From positions 34,889-98,888 of the forward strand of contig JAOMTZ010000005.1 of NCBI GenBank assembly GCA_028356125.1: a DNA stretch of 64,000 nt. Direction: 5' to 3'. Each line of letters opens with the position of its first letter. Positions within the stretch are counted from its first letter, which is position 1. Source of the stretch: Candidatus Poseidoniaceae archaeon (GTDB lineage Archaea > Thermoplasmatota > Poseidoniia > Poseidoniales > Poseidoniaceae). Of this stretch, positions 10,001-17,439 are shown in pieces. The notes beneath the pieces are model-generated. The model ran no database searches. It saw only the letters and a program-made list of their open reading frames with translations, and was not told where the DNA came from. The position numbers were made by a program, and so were the translations under genes.

Positions 10001-13000
10001 ATAACAAATTCATCAAATTATTGTCAAGGATACAATACCAATGGCCAACTCGGTGAAAATTCATATTCACAAAGGAATACTCCATACGAGATATATGGTT
10101 TTGATGAACCATTGAATTCCATTTCTAGCGGAAATGAACACACATGTGCAATAGACGAAGGCGGAGAATTGTACTGTTGGGGCTACAACGCATATGGACA
10201 GATTGCGACAGGAACTAGTGCTTGGAATTCCAAATATAACACCCCTCAAAAAATATCTATTGATTATTCATCAAACCAATTACCTCCTGCACTTCAAATA
10301 TCAACTGGAGGTTCCCATTCTTGCGGAATTTTCGAAGATTCAAACCTATATTGTTGGGGATACAATAACTATGGTCAATTAGGACTTGGAGATGTAACCC
10401 AAAGGAATCGTCCAGTAATTGTAGAAACCTCTGGTGATGACTTATTTACCGATATTTCTCTAGGACTCTCTCATAGTTGCGGAATAATCAAAAATGGCTC
10501 TGTTTACTGTTGGGGATACAATAACTATGGTCAACTTGGCGATTCAACCAATGATATTAGCAACGTACCAGTTTACTCTCAGTTGCCATCTGGTAGCAAA
10601 GCTGTCGCAATTTCAGTTGGTCATTACCACAATTGTGCAATCATGGATAATTCATCAGTATACTGTTGGGGACGTAATAGCCATAGCCAATTAGGAAATG
10701 GAAATCAAACAAATATGAATATACCAGTACATGTCAATATACCAATTGGCTCAAACCCAGTTCAAATTTCGAGCGGTGTCAGCCATACATGTACGGTTAT
10801 GGATAATGGTTCGATGTATTGCTGGGGGCACAATGATTACGGGCAAGTCGAAGGTCCAGTTACTGAAAACTTGGGTAGTTATGTTTACAATCCAACCTAC
10901 GTCTCTACAAAATTCAATCACAGAGTCGTTTCAGTAGGTGTTGGCGAAGGATACACATGCATAATCACAGAACACGCAGCTATTTCTTGTTGGGGATCAA
11001 CTAGTTATAGTAAACTTGTAGAACTAAACGAAAATAAGGTCTCTAAACTAAGATATGTTATCTCTGAGGAATACGAATATTCAATTCAACCAATGGGCTG
11101 GAATATCGTAGATTATTCAATCAGTAACCTCCCTCAGGGCATGACAATGAATGAATCCAAATTATCTATCAACTCTGAAGCAAACCAAACTGGAAGCCTT
11201 TCCTGGATTGTAAATACAACTCTTGGAAACACTCAAGGTACAATCGATTATGAAGCTATGTTGATTGATCGCAGACCTAGTTCTGCTCCTGCATGGACGA
11301 ACTCAATTTCTTACAAAGAAGACGATTCTGCAGTTTCAATGACTTCGGTTGATGCATGGTTAAATCATGCATGTGGAATCGATGAAGATGGAAAGGTATA
11401 CTGCTGGGGTGCGAATGGTGATGGCCAGTTAGGTGATTTGTCAACTAACAGAAGGTCAAGTCCGAATCCAGTCCGTTTCTCTGGAGATGACCCTGTAGCG
11501 ATTCAGGTTTCAACTAGCCCACATAACTCATGTATACTTACAGATGAAGGGAGAGTAATGTGTTGGGGAGACGGTTCTAAGGGGCAAAATGGCCAAGGAA
11601 CATGGGATACTAATGGCGATCGCTATGACCTAAAAACTCCAGGGGAAGTTCTTCTACCGTGGTCAAGTAATGCAGTAATGATCAGTACAGGTTACCAATT
11701 TGCATGCTCACTGTTGGATGATGGAGATGTTTACTGTTGGGGAGACAACGGATATGGACAATTAGGTGATGGGACAACAACTGGCTCTGGTTTACCAAAG
11801 AAAGTAATGCTTCCAGATGATAGATTTGCGATTTCAATCGACACTAGTTATGGGCATAGTTGTGCTGTACTAGATAACGGAGAAATGTACTGTTGGGGTA
11901 AACAACAGTACGGGAATATGGGAACTGGGCTGGGGTATATTGCAAGCACTTCTGCTCTTTACAAAATAAAAACTCCTATCAAAGTTGAGATTCCACAATC
12001 AAAATCTGTATCCTTCATGGGAGTTGGTGAATATCATGGCTGTGCAGTAATGACCGACAATACTCTTTGGTGCTGGGGCCGCAATGACCATGGCGAAGTA
12101 GGAGTCGGTAATTCATCTTCAGAAAACAACGAAATAATTCGGAAACCTATGCAGATTGATATGCAATTCTACAGTCCAATTATTGCCATTGATTTAGGTT
12201 CTGAATCAACTTGTACTCTTCATGATGATGGTTCTCTGAATTGTTGGGGAGAGAATGATGATGGAGAAATTGGTAATGGATTAATCGGAGGAGACACCTC
12301 ATCTCCAATTTCAATCCAACTAGATGGTGGAGTAACTGCAACAGGAATCACATCTGGTTATCAATTCAAATGTGCCACTGCATCAGATGGTACTGTCCAA
12401 TGTTGGGGAACTAATGGCTATAGTCAATTGGGCGATGGAACTCAAGAACCGAGTGCTTATCCACAAGTTGTAGATATGGATATTCCATCCACCAGCACAA
12501 CTCTAACTTATCTTGAAGGTGAAATTACTCAAAATCAAAATTATGTATCAGGATGGAATTACACATTCAGTGTATCTCCTCCACTTCCGCAAGGGTTTGC
12601 TCTAGACTATGAAACCGGTTCAATTATGTCAATTGGGAATTCTACATTCGGAGTATCTAGGCATAATGTATCAGCTATGGCTGGACCATACACCACAACA
12701 GTTGAGGTAACAATTGCTGTAATCAGAGATACTGATGGGGACGGAACTCCTGATGCTGAAGATTATGATGATGATGATGATGGAAACCTAGACAGTTTGG
12801 ATAATTGTCCAAGTCAGGCAGGAACCTCAACATTGGGTGGTTATGTGGGATGTCCGGACTCAGATGGAGACGGCTGGGCAGACTTAATCGATCCATTCGA
12901 TGACGATAGCACTCAATGGAAGGACACAGATGGCGATGGTTATGGCGATAATCCGGATGGGACTACACCTGATATTTGGATTCTAGATTCCTCGCAGTGG

Positions 13001-14623
13001 TTTGATTCAGATGGAGACGGCTACGGTGACAATGAATTCGGAACTAGAGGTGACACATGTCCAACCGAAGAAGGTTACAGTACGATTGATGTTTACGGAT
13101 GTATAGACTCTGATTCTGATGGTTGGTCTAATTCGGGAGATTCATTCCCATTCACTAATTCACAATGGGCAGACAGAGATGGAGACGGCTGGGGAGACAA
13201 CCAAACTCAAGGTGCAGAATTGATAGATATATTCCCTTCAGATGGAACTCAGTGGAATGACACTGATGGCGATGGTCATGGAGACAACAAGTACGGAACT
13301 GAAGGAGATTGGTTCCCTAATGATCCTGACCGATGGGCAGATTCTGATAGAGATGGTGTAGCTGATGAGGATGACGATTTCGTAAATGATGCAACTCAGT
13401 CATCCGACAGAGATGGAGACTTGTACGGAGATGACCCATTAGGAAATCGAGCCGATGAATTCCCAGATGACCCTACAGAATGGAAAGATACCGATGGTGA
13501 TGGAGTTGGAAACAACGCAGATGCATTCCCATTCGACCCGACACAAACTACTGACACAGATGGCGACGGGTACGGAGATAACCCTCTTGGTTCAGGGGCT
13601 GATATATTCCCAGATAACCCAACACAATGGGAAGATGACGATGAGGATGGATTGGGAGATAATCTAACTGGAACCGATGCTGACCCATTCCTAAACGACT
13701 TCGATAACGATGGTTACAATGACAGTATTGACGTTCTTCCAAAGTTATATTCTCCAGGAGACTTAGATAATGATGGTTATCTTGATGATGACGATTGGGC
13801 TCCTAGAGACTACAGAGAATGGGCTGACTTTGATGGTGATGGCAAGGGTGACAATGAAGACCCTGATGATGACAATGATGGTTATGCAGATACCGATGAG
13901 ATAAGACAGAAGACAGATCCATATGATGACGGTGATGTACCTGTGGAAAGTTTCGAAATTGTAGTTCCTGGAACAAGTGTCGGACTTGGTGCTTGGGACC
14001 TAATTGGAATGTTTGGAGGAATACCTCTATTCTCTTGGATATTATTTGGATTTGTAACAAGAAACAAGCGTTGTGCTAAATTTGAAGATATGCTAAATGA
14101 AGCACGTTCTAGAGATGAATTAGAACAGGTTGCTCTAAAGTGGGAATATTCTCTGATGCTAAGATTACTCGGTCCACACCAAGGTATTAGACTTGAAAGA
14201 ATTCGTTCAGAGCTCGATGATGTATTTGAAAAATATGAGGACTCAATGGTTTATCCAGGAGAGGATCAAACGCAACTTGTAGAAAAGGTAATTCCTGAAA
14301 TTATTCACACTGTTGAAACTGAACCAACTGTTGTTGAGACTCCAATTCAGCCTGTTTATTCGCAACCTGTCGTGCCGGAAGCAACAACTGCTCCAGTGTA
14401 TTCACAACCAGTTGAACCAGTACCAGAAACTGCACCAGTATATTCACAGCCGGTTGAAACAGTGCAGGAGAATATTCCTGCAGTTGCAGAGACTGCATAT
14501 GCGCCATCGGCTTCTACAGTTGGAACTGTGGGCACAGATGGTTATGAATGGCTGACTGATAATGGTCAAAATTACTACAGATTAGCAAATTCAGGTGCGG
14601 AATGGACATTGTGGCAAGGTTGA
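4037..14623 (+). CDS. Giant surface protein: six RCC1 propellers, TSP3 repeats, anchor, cytoplasmic module
   Basis: 3528 residues. A signal peptide (about 1-23) is followed by 42 RCC1-type blades, recognisable by CWGxNxxGQLG, in six groups of exactly seven. Each group is followed by an Ig-like/He_PIG-type linker (for example LPYGFALESETGAI, LPQGFALDYETGSI). Approximate residues of the groups are 73-446, 555-915, 1024-1390, 1504-1873, 1975-2340 and 2433-2815. Residues 2898-3300 are TSP3-type calcium-binding repeats (DTDGDGYGDN). A membrane helix lies at about 3315-3340 (WDLIGMFGGIPLFSWILFGFV). The cytoplasmic part has a conserved helical block (SRDELEQVALKWEYSLMLRL), three PVYSQPVE-type repeats, and a final aromatic WLxxxGQNYYR motif. 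Almost every blade has two cysteines, so many disulfides are likely. The role is probably adhesion or ligand binding at the surface; the ligand is unknown. The broken gene downstream shares the anchor and the cytoplasmic module. Confidence 0.9.
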   Translation: MANHSKLWVALFLSLLMIGLAQTSYVTVDDENIDVISHSDETISKSSPLNLSTGFNPKTFVDNAIFFDSVRAESVSVGFRSSCIVYDDQSLTCTGYNYQGLLGVGYDTPNPYLLKEHVDVNFPGNVKVSQVEVGYDSTCAIDTDGGLWCWGYNNHGKTGTGSPESYIMSPEKVLIDENESVSEVAIGYQHMCALTDSKKIYCWGNNNYGQSLLPHSGSVNVPTEVNLDSEIIPVSISGKMHHTCILNQNGAVYCWGQNNYGQLGDGTTNNRNEMVQSILPSSDPAVFLVAGYMHSCALLESGEMRCWGNNDQGQLGVKSMTPNSYKFPTKVLDLPLDPISFDLGYQYTCALLKTQTSICWGQNTYGQLGDATVTGFNTNSYNGNHKQVLTNYNSQNYENSLGLSVGYYTTCSVFDTGRVACWGYGGNGQIGDGAASSRTYPYYNRVTVGEETSDLLFPVSKELRISPFVDGINYSVSVTPSLPYGFALESETGAIIHDGTGSLNTSFHNLTFTAGEDEVTIPVSITVKESLPYPSRVRSHLGGLSLLDDYSSGGVMSISSTKDHVCINQESGEIHCWGDGLGGKLATNADTDQSTPQPTSTSVSYNVLRDTYYVASATEHNCALTNSGEVYCWGEADDGRLGHSSTTDSKVPVLAPFPNHRSVEMIATHESHNCAITDDGSVYCWGNNTDGQIGVGYKSNYLGSPTKTNLLDGSMAVAISVGDSFSCAVLSNASVTCWGGNDLGQLGDGTNTNSTAPGSIVQLSQDAVTVSSGQSHSCAILQDGKVACWGNNDYGQLGDGTLIDKSSPVIAQLPSSKSAVMIDVGISHTCAVMNDGSLYCWGLNANHQLADGTNAFKSVPIQSSLPNGISATLVTAGEGHTCILTNESTIYCIGANSEGQLGDSTTASRTIFTETKWNQNNSISSLYYTLGYASNNKISFTGWGDEYNVTSTLLPAGLTLDSEKGVLMYNGMSTFSDTITIFVTDGNVNFSKDISIQVFEHNQLEGRIDSYSYDSGFGTFSQKPISVRMGYHHGCLIDYDHKMKCWGYNGHGEIGNSYTGSQYTYPTNINHGYMTSSRDMDVGTYQVCSIDNESQLWCWGYNPYGNLGVGDATVRNTPSQVKDITNILQVSVGQYLACALDSSWDVYCWGYNNQGQAGESSLSNQLRPNLISGLGDSRPTMVSAGDSFACSLIENGSVACWGANNLGQLGIGSTVQSYEQIQWPNLPQGLSASSISVGSNHACAIMDDYSLYCWGQNNYGQVGVGNTTDILSPTQILDSSYEVVGVTTGVSSTCSWLRNGSALCWGYNPYGNLGNGNATQMDEPAWVRPHSLNTDMKIITMHNTLYNTCAMYDNGAISCWGQGQTYWGNGDGSAGNRNYPQSFVYNQYTGQRYDGSGSVVSNLNYLEGYPREEKLQNIGWNSNSSVSGVMPNGLSYNSSSEILSYDGSTLTPGNFNIQITDDFGSRNLQVSYSSVNTNSKEGRIDSAWLGNASFNSVQNKDYQQIVSIDNSKQHTCILELDGDVLCWGLGTSYQLGAGSTTSHTYPYETNVDNYYPNLNYSSISTGDTHTCALDSNSELLCWGSRTYYMLGDNSASGTQNYPYKYTGDSEVYGKKLAMVSSGGQHTCAIRADATTWCWGMGNYGQTGDGSVNSGTQPKQVQFPNNLSATSLSLGYSSTCAIVDTGDIYCWGRNHVGQLGIGNTTDQSLPLKVLLPSGRTALALESGDYHTCAILDDYSVKCWGQNSNGQIGDGTTDDRTSPASVILSGVNDPIQLSAGQSSTCAVFDNGRIKCWGLNSNGELGIGNQNQQNSPQDLNSISHLHASHVTVGNAFACATFHDGAPRCWGNGGSGKLGTGSTSSSNVPVAIREYAPGNITIIEGSDISIPLTVAGWDYTTSASGTYPTGVTWDNVTESIIVDSNLQVGNYTVSVTVSNSIKSVSASIDLAVIDRIDRWSDRVESHSLGMSMLSKNDLVPVDISIGRLHSCFITNSSNYCQGYNTNGQLGENSYSQRNTPYEIYGFDEPLNSISSGNEHTCAIDEGGELYCWGYNAYGQIATGTSAWNSKYNTPQKISIDYSSNQLPPALQISTGGSHSCGIFEDSNLYCWGYNNYGQLGLGDVTQRNRPVIVETSGDDLFTDISLGLSHSCGIIKNGSVYCWGYNNYGQLGDSTNDISNVPVYSQLPSGSKAVAISVGHYHNCAIMDNSSVYCWGRNSHSQLGNGNQTNMNIPVHVNIPIGSNPVQISSGVSHTCTVMDNGSMYCWGHNDYGQVEGPVTENLGSYVYNPTYVSTKFNHRVVSVGVGEGYTCIITEHAAISCWGSTSYSKLVELNENKVSKLRYVISEEYEYSIQPMGWNIVDYSISNLPQGMTMNESKLSINSEANQTGSLSWIVNTTLGNTQGTIDYEAMLIDRRPSSAPAWTNSISYKEDDSAVSMTSVDAWLNHACGIDEDGKVYCWGANGDGQLGDLSTNRRSSPNPVRFSGDDPVAIQVSTSPHNSCILTDEGRVMCWGDGSKGQNGQGTWDTNGDRYDLKTPGEVLLPWSSNAVMISTGYQFACSLLDDGDVYCWGDNGYGQLGDGTTTGSGLPKKVMLPDDRFAISIDTSYGHSCAVLDNGEMYCWGKQQYGNMGTGLGYIASTSALYKIKTPIKVEIPQSKSVSFMGVGEYHGCAVMTDNTLWCWGRNDHGEVGVGNSSSENNEIIRKPMQIDMQFYSPIIAIDLGSESTCTLHDDGSLNCWGENDDGEIGNGLIGGDTSSPISIQLDGGVTATGITSGYQFKCATASDGTVQCWGTNGYSQLGDGTQEPSAYPQVVDMDIPSTSTTLTYLEGEITQNQNYVSGWNYTFSVSPPLPQGFALDYETGSIMSIGNSTFGVSRHNVSAMAGPYTTTVEVTIAVIRDTDGDGTPDAEDYDDDDDGNLDSLDNCPSQAGTSTLGGYVGCPDSDGDGWADLIDPFDDDSTQWKDTDGDGYGDNPDGTTPDIWILDSSQWFDSDGDGYGDNEFGTRGDTCPTEEGYSTIDVYGCIDSDSDGWSNSGDSFPFTNSQWADRDGDGWGDNQTQGAELIDIFPSDGTQWNDTDGDGHGDNKYGTEGDWFPNDPDRWADSDRDGVADEDDDFVNDATQSSDRDGDLYGDDPLGNRADEFPDDPTEWKDTDGDGVGNNADAFPFDPTQTTDTDGDGYGDNPLGSGADIFPDNPTQWEDDDEDGLGDNLTGTDADPFLNDFDNDGYNDSIDVLPKLYSPGDLDNDGYLDDDDWAPRDYREWADFDGDGKGDNEDPDDDNDGYADTDEIRQKTDPYDDGDVPVESFEIVVPGTSVGLGAWDLIGMFGGIPLFSWILFGFVTRNKRCAKFEDMLNEARSRDELEQVALKWEYSLMLRLLGPHQGIRLERIRSELDDVFEKYEDSMVYPGEDQTQLVEKVIPEIIHTVETEPTVVETPIQPVYSQPVVPEATTAPVYSQPVEPVPETAPVYSQPVETVQENIPAVAETAYAPSASTVGTVGTDGYEWLTDNGQNYYRLANSGAEWTLWQG
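4252..5375 (+). repeat. RCC1 propeller 1 (7 blades)
   Basis: Seven blades. The first carries the variant CTGYNYQG and the others the usual CWG. The last is CWGYGGNGQIG, followed by an Ig-like linker. Confidence 0.8.
5697..6780 (+). repeat. RCC1 propeller 2 (7 blades)
   Basis: Seven blades from HCWGDGLGGKL to YCIGANSEGQLG. The last blade has Ile in place of the Trp of CWG. Confidence 0.8.
7105..8205 (+). repeat. RCC1 propeller 3 (7 blades)
   Basis: Seven blades from KCWGYNGHGEIG to SCWGQGQTYWG. CWGYNPYGNLG occurs twice, which points to recent internal duplication. Confidence 0.8.
8545..9655 (+). repeat. RCC1 propeller 4 (7 blades)
   Basis: Seven blades from LCWGLGTSYQLG to RCWGNGGSGKLG. Confidence 0.8.
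9957..11058 (+). repeat. RCC1 propeller 5 (7 blades)
   Basis: Seven blades from YCQGYNTNGQLG to SCWGSTSYSKLV. Blades three and four share the identical YCWGYNNYGQLG, another sign of recent duplication. Confidence 0.8.
11331..12482 (+). repeat. RCC1 propeller 6 (7 blades)
   Basis: Seven blades from YCWGANGDGQLG to QCWGTNGYSQLG, followed by the last Ig-like linker and then the TSP3 region. Confidence 0.8.
12727..13935 (+). repeat. TSP3-type calcium-binding repeat region of the giant protein
   Basis: A run of aspartate-rich repeats of the form DxDGDGxGDN separated by F/W-containing linkers (DPTQW, DATQS). In known proteins such repeats bind calcium and form a rigid stalk. Here they place the propellers away from the membrane anchor. 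Confidence 0.8.
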
Positions 14624-14667
14624 CTTGAAACACTAATCGTTATGATGTGTAGCCGCCTAGTCCAATT

Positions 14668-17409
14668 GTGACAGTAAAGCCTTGGGTAGTAGTTGCCGTA
14701 ATGGCTATGATGTGCTTAATGCCATATCAATCGATAGATTTCGGTTATTTGAGCGATGAAACTGAATCAAAGGAGGGCTCTGGCCAAGGACAAGGTCCCG
14801 CAGATATTCTTCTGATGGGAAACAGTTACGTCGCCTCTAATTCACTTCACAATTTGGTAGATGGAGTGATGAGTGCAGCATCAACTCCAGCTAATCTATC
14901 CACCCTGAATGGTGGTGGAATGTTATTATCACAGCATGCTAGCAATGTAGCAACGTCAGGTCACCAATGGAATACCACACTCAATAATGGCGTATGGGAC
15001 TGGGTTGTATTGCAGGACCAAAGCCAAGTTCCAGGCTTGCCAAGAACAGATACGTATTGGATTAATAGCAACGATGGCGCAGTTGAACTTGCTGAAGTTA
15101 TCGAAGATAATGGTGGAGAGACTGTACTGATGATGACATGGGGACGTCGTGCAGGAGACGGTGCTAATCCTTGGCACGGCTACAACCAGAGATTCTCTAA
15201 CTTCTCAAATATGCAAGGCGAGTTAGCAAGTGGTTACTTAGATTATCGAGACAACATTACTGCCAATGGAGACACCGCTTGGGTTGCCCCAGTTGGACTT
15301 GCTTTCGAGCACATTCATGACAAGATTGTGGCAGAAGGTGGAACACCTACCGATTCAGGAAACACGTTCTATGATCTGTATACAGGAGACGGGAGTCATC
15401 CTTCACTTTCCGGCTCTTATCTTGCTGCAACTGTAATCTATGCAACGATTACAGGAAACGATCCTGTCGGCCTATCTCATTCTACAAGCCTATCCAATGG
15501 CCTTGTACTAGAACTACAACAAGCAGCTGCAGCAACTGTATTCAACGAAACAAGCCACCTATATTACCCCTGGCAAACCACATCATCAAACCAAAATTCC
15601 CTAGGTTTCAATCCAATTCCTGACCCCCAAAATAGTTCAAGACTGCGTTCTACATTCAGTCTCTCTTCAACCTCTAGCACCTCATTCCAAGAAAATCCAA
15701 ACATGTACTCTAATGAATACGCAGACGGTAGAGTTGTAACCTTGTTCCAAGATGCTTTCGTATCAGTTGGTGGTGTAGTTTATCTGCCAAGTATTATCCT
15801 ATCATCATATCCAGAAGTAGGTGGGGAAAACGAACTCTCAATCGACGATTTAAACTTAGAATTAAGCATCTCTCTGAGTAATAATTTCTCTAATTTCAAA
15901 TCCTGTAAACCTTACGTAACGGCACACAATATCATAGCATACTGCAATGATTATGATTCGGAGCCTGCGAATTTGATTCTTGACAATAATTCCTCGACTT
16001 ACCTATATCAAAATCAAGATTTATTTGTCAAGTGGGACATGAACGGACAATTACAAGATTATTGGACACCACATATCAACTCCACAACCAATCAATGGAA
16101 CAGTTTTCTTAGGCTTCACTCTAGCACAAGATACCAATGGAACACCCAAATTATGGGTCAAGATTTGTTGATGCTAATTAAAACAACTTCTACTGATACT
16201 GTTGATTTCCCAAATGGAAGTGTCGGTTGTGTAGTCTACGGAAACTGTGTGACTTTAGTAAAAATTGACCTGAATGGAACTGTTCTAGAGCATATTTCAT
16301 TTGGAAAATATTCGAATGCTATGAGCCGATACACAGGGTGCAGTATTGATAGATTCCATGTTGCAAATAATTCTGCGGTACAAATGAAAATTAGTGAGGC
16401 TTGTGATGTATTTGATTCTTCAGGAAATCAAATCACAACAGGCCACTCATTAAGTAGCCACATAGGATTTGATTCAAGCCTCAATCTAATAAGAACAATC
16501 CCTGAAACACCATGCAGTGGCCTAAATATTTTTGAGGCAATAATACTTCACGATAAGACATACTACACAACAAAAGGCGGTAGTAATAGCCAATGTAACT
16601 CTGTGCGCAGCCAATATCTGCCGAGTACTATAACTCAATATAATCCGGAAGTAATTAATTCAATAGTTTCACTCCTTGCAAATGGTACTATTGAATGGTC
16701 ATACTCTTGGACTGATAATAGCAATTTGCTGGACACATATGGTTTGGTTGCGCTATCTTATGGCATTATTTGGACCGGACCAAAACTAACATCGGAAAAT
16801 AATTGGGATGCTGAGATTAGTGCGAGGAGTTCTCCTTACTACGGCCCCGGGGGTTCAAATCGCGATTGGAGTCCTGTGTTTTCTCATTCAGGCGAATGGA
16901 TTGATATCCACGATGGTATTGTATGTAGTGGAGTTGGTAGCCTACAAAATAGACCAATCATTTACTCAGAATTTTCTACAGGATTCTCATGTGGCTATTA
17001 CTACGGAAATACTTGGAAATATAATTCCTATTCGATAGACATAGATAATGATGGAGTGGGTCATAACCTAGACTCTTTTCCGTTCGATTCAACCCAAGTG
17101 AAAGATTCTGATTTAGATGGATATGGAGACAACATATTTGGAAATAATTCTGATGATTGCCCGACCGAACCAGGTAATTCTACATTCGATAGATTGGGTT
17201 GCTTGGACACAGATGGCGACGGTCAATCCAATCTCAATGACTTCTATCCAACTGATCCAACACAAGTCAAAGATAGCGACTTTGACGGATATGGAGATAA
17301 TCTAAATGGGACAAGAGGAGATAATTGTCCTGATGTTTATGGAGAATCAAACAGAAACAACACCTATGGATGCCCTGACGCTGATTTTGATGGTTGGGCG
17401 GATGATTAA
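14668..17409 (+). CDS. SGNH/GDSL-type hydrolase segment of the broken gene
   Basis: 913 residues before the first stop. Residues 1-22 form a signal peptide. The hydrolase domain has ILLMGNSYV (block I, likely nucleophile S53), VVLQDQSQVPG, and the block V pair DGSHPSLSG (D241, H244), as in DUF4886-like SGNH hydrolases. The middle region (about 320-790) has no motif I recognise, then TSP3 repeats begin. If translation ends at 17409 the product would be a secreted, unanchored hydrolase that could still be active. The substrate could be an acyl or acetyl ester and is not determined by the sequence. Confidence 0.7.
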   Translation: MTVKPWVVVAVMAMMCLMPYQSIDFGYLSDETESKEGSGQGQGPADILLMGNSYVASNSLHNLVDGVMSAASTPANLSTLNGGGMLLSQHASNVATSGHQWNTTLNNGVWDWVVLQDQSQVPGLPRTDTYWINSNDGAVELAEVIEDNGGETVLMMTWGRRAGDGANPWHGYNQRFSNFSNMQGELASGYLDYRDNITANGDTAWVAPVGLAFEHIHDKIVAEGGTPTDSGNTFYDLYTGDGSHPSLSGSYLAATVIYATITGNDPVGLSHSTSLSNGLVLELQQAAAATVFNETSHLYYPWQTTSSNQNSLGFNPIPDPQNSSRLRSTFSLSSTSSTSFQENPNMYSNEYADGRVVTLFQDAFVSVGGVVYLPSIILSSYPEVGGENELSIDDLNLELSISLSNNFSNFKSCKPYVTAHNIIAYCNDYDSEPANLILDNNSSTYLYQNQDLFVKWDMNGQLQDYWTPHINSTTNQWNSFLRLHSSTRYQWNTQIMGQDLLMLIKTTSTDTVDFPNGSVGCVVYGNCVTLVKIDLNGTVLEHISFGKYSNAMSRYTGCSIDRFHVANNSAVQMKISEACDVFDSSGNQITTGHSLSSHIGFDSSLNLIRTIPETPCSGLNIFEAIILHDKTYYTTKGGSNSQCNSVRSQYLPSTITQYNPEVINSIVSLLANGTIEWSYSWTDNSNLLDTYGLVALSYGIIWTGPKLTSENNWDAEISARSSPYYGPGGSNRDWSPVFSHSGEWIDIHDGIVCSGVGSLQNRPIIYSEFSTGFSCGYYYGNTWKYNSYSIDIDNDGVGHNLDSFPFDSTQVKDSDLDGYGDNIFGNNSDDCPTEPGNSTFDRLGCLDTDGDGQSNLNDFYPTDPTQVKDSDFDGYGDNLNGTRGDNCPDVYGESNRNNTYGCPDADFDGWADD

Positions 17410-17439
17410 GACCACTTTGAAAACGAATCTAGTCAATGG

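Noticed and set aside
4252-13935. Protein repeats as a CRISPR array or diversity-generating retroelement target
   Set aside because: The repeats are codon-level protein repeats with variable DNA; no reverse transcriptase, template repeat or cas gene is present.
16850-16870. GGTTCAAATC, resembling a tRNA T-loop
   Set aside because: It lies inside the coding frame of the SGNH gene (GPGGSNRDW) and has no acceptor or anticodon arms around it.
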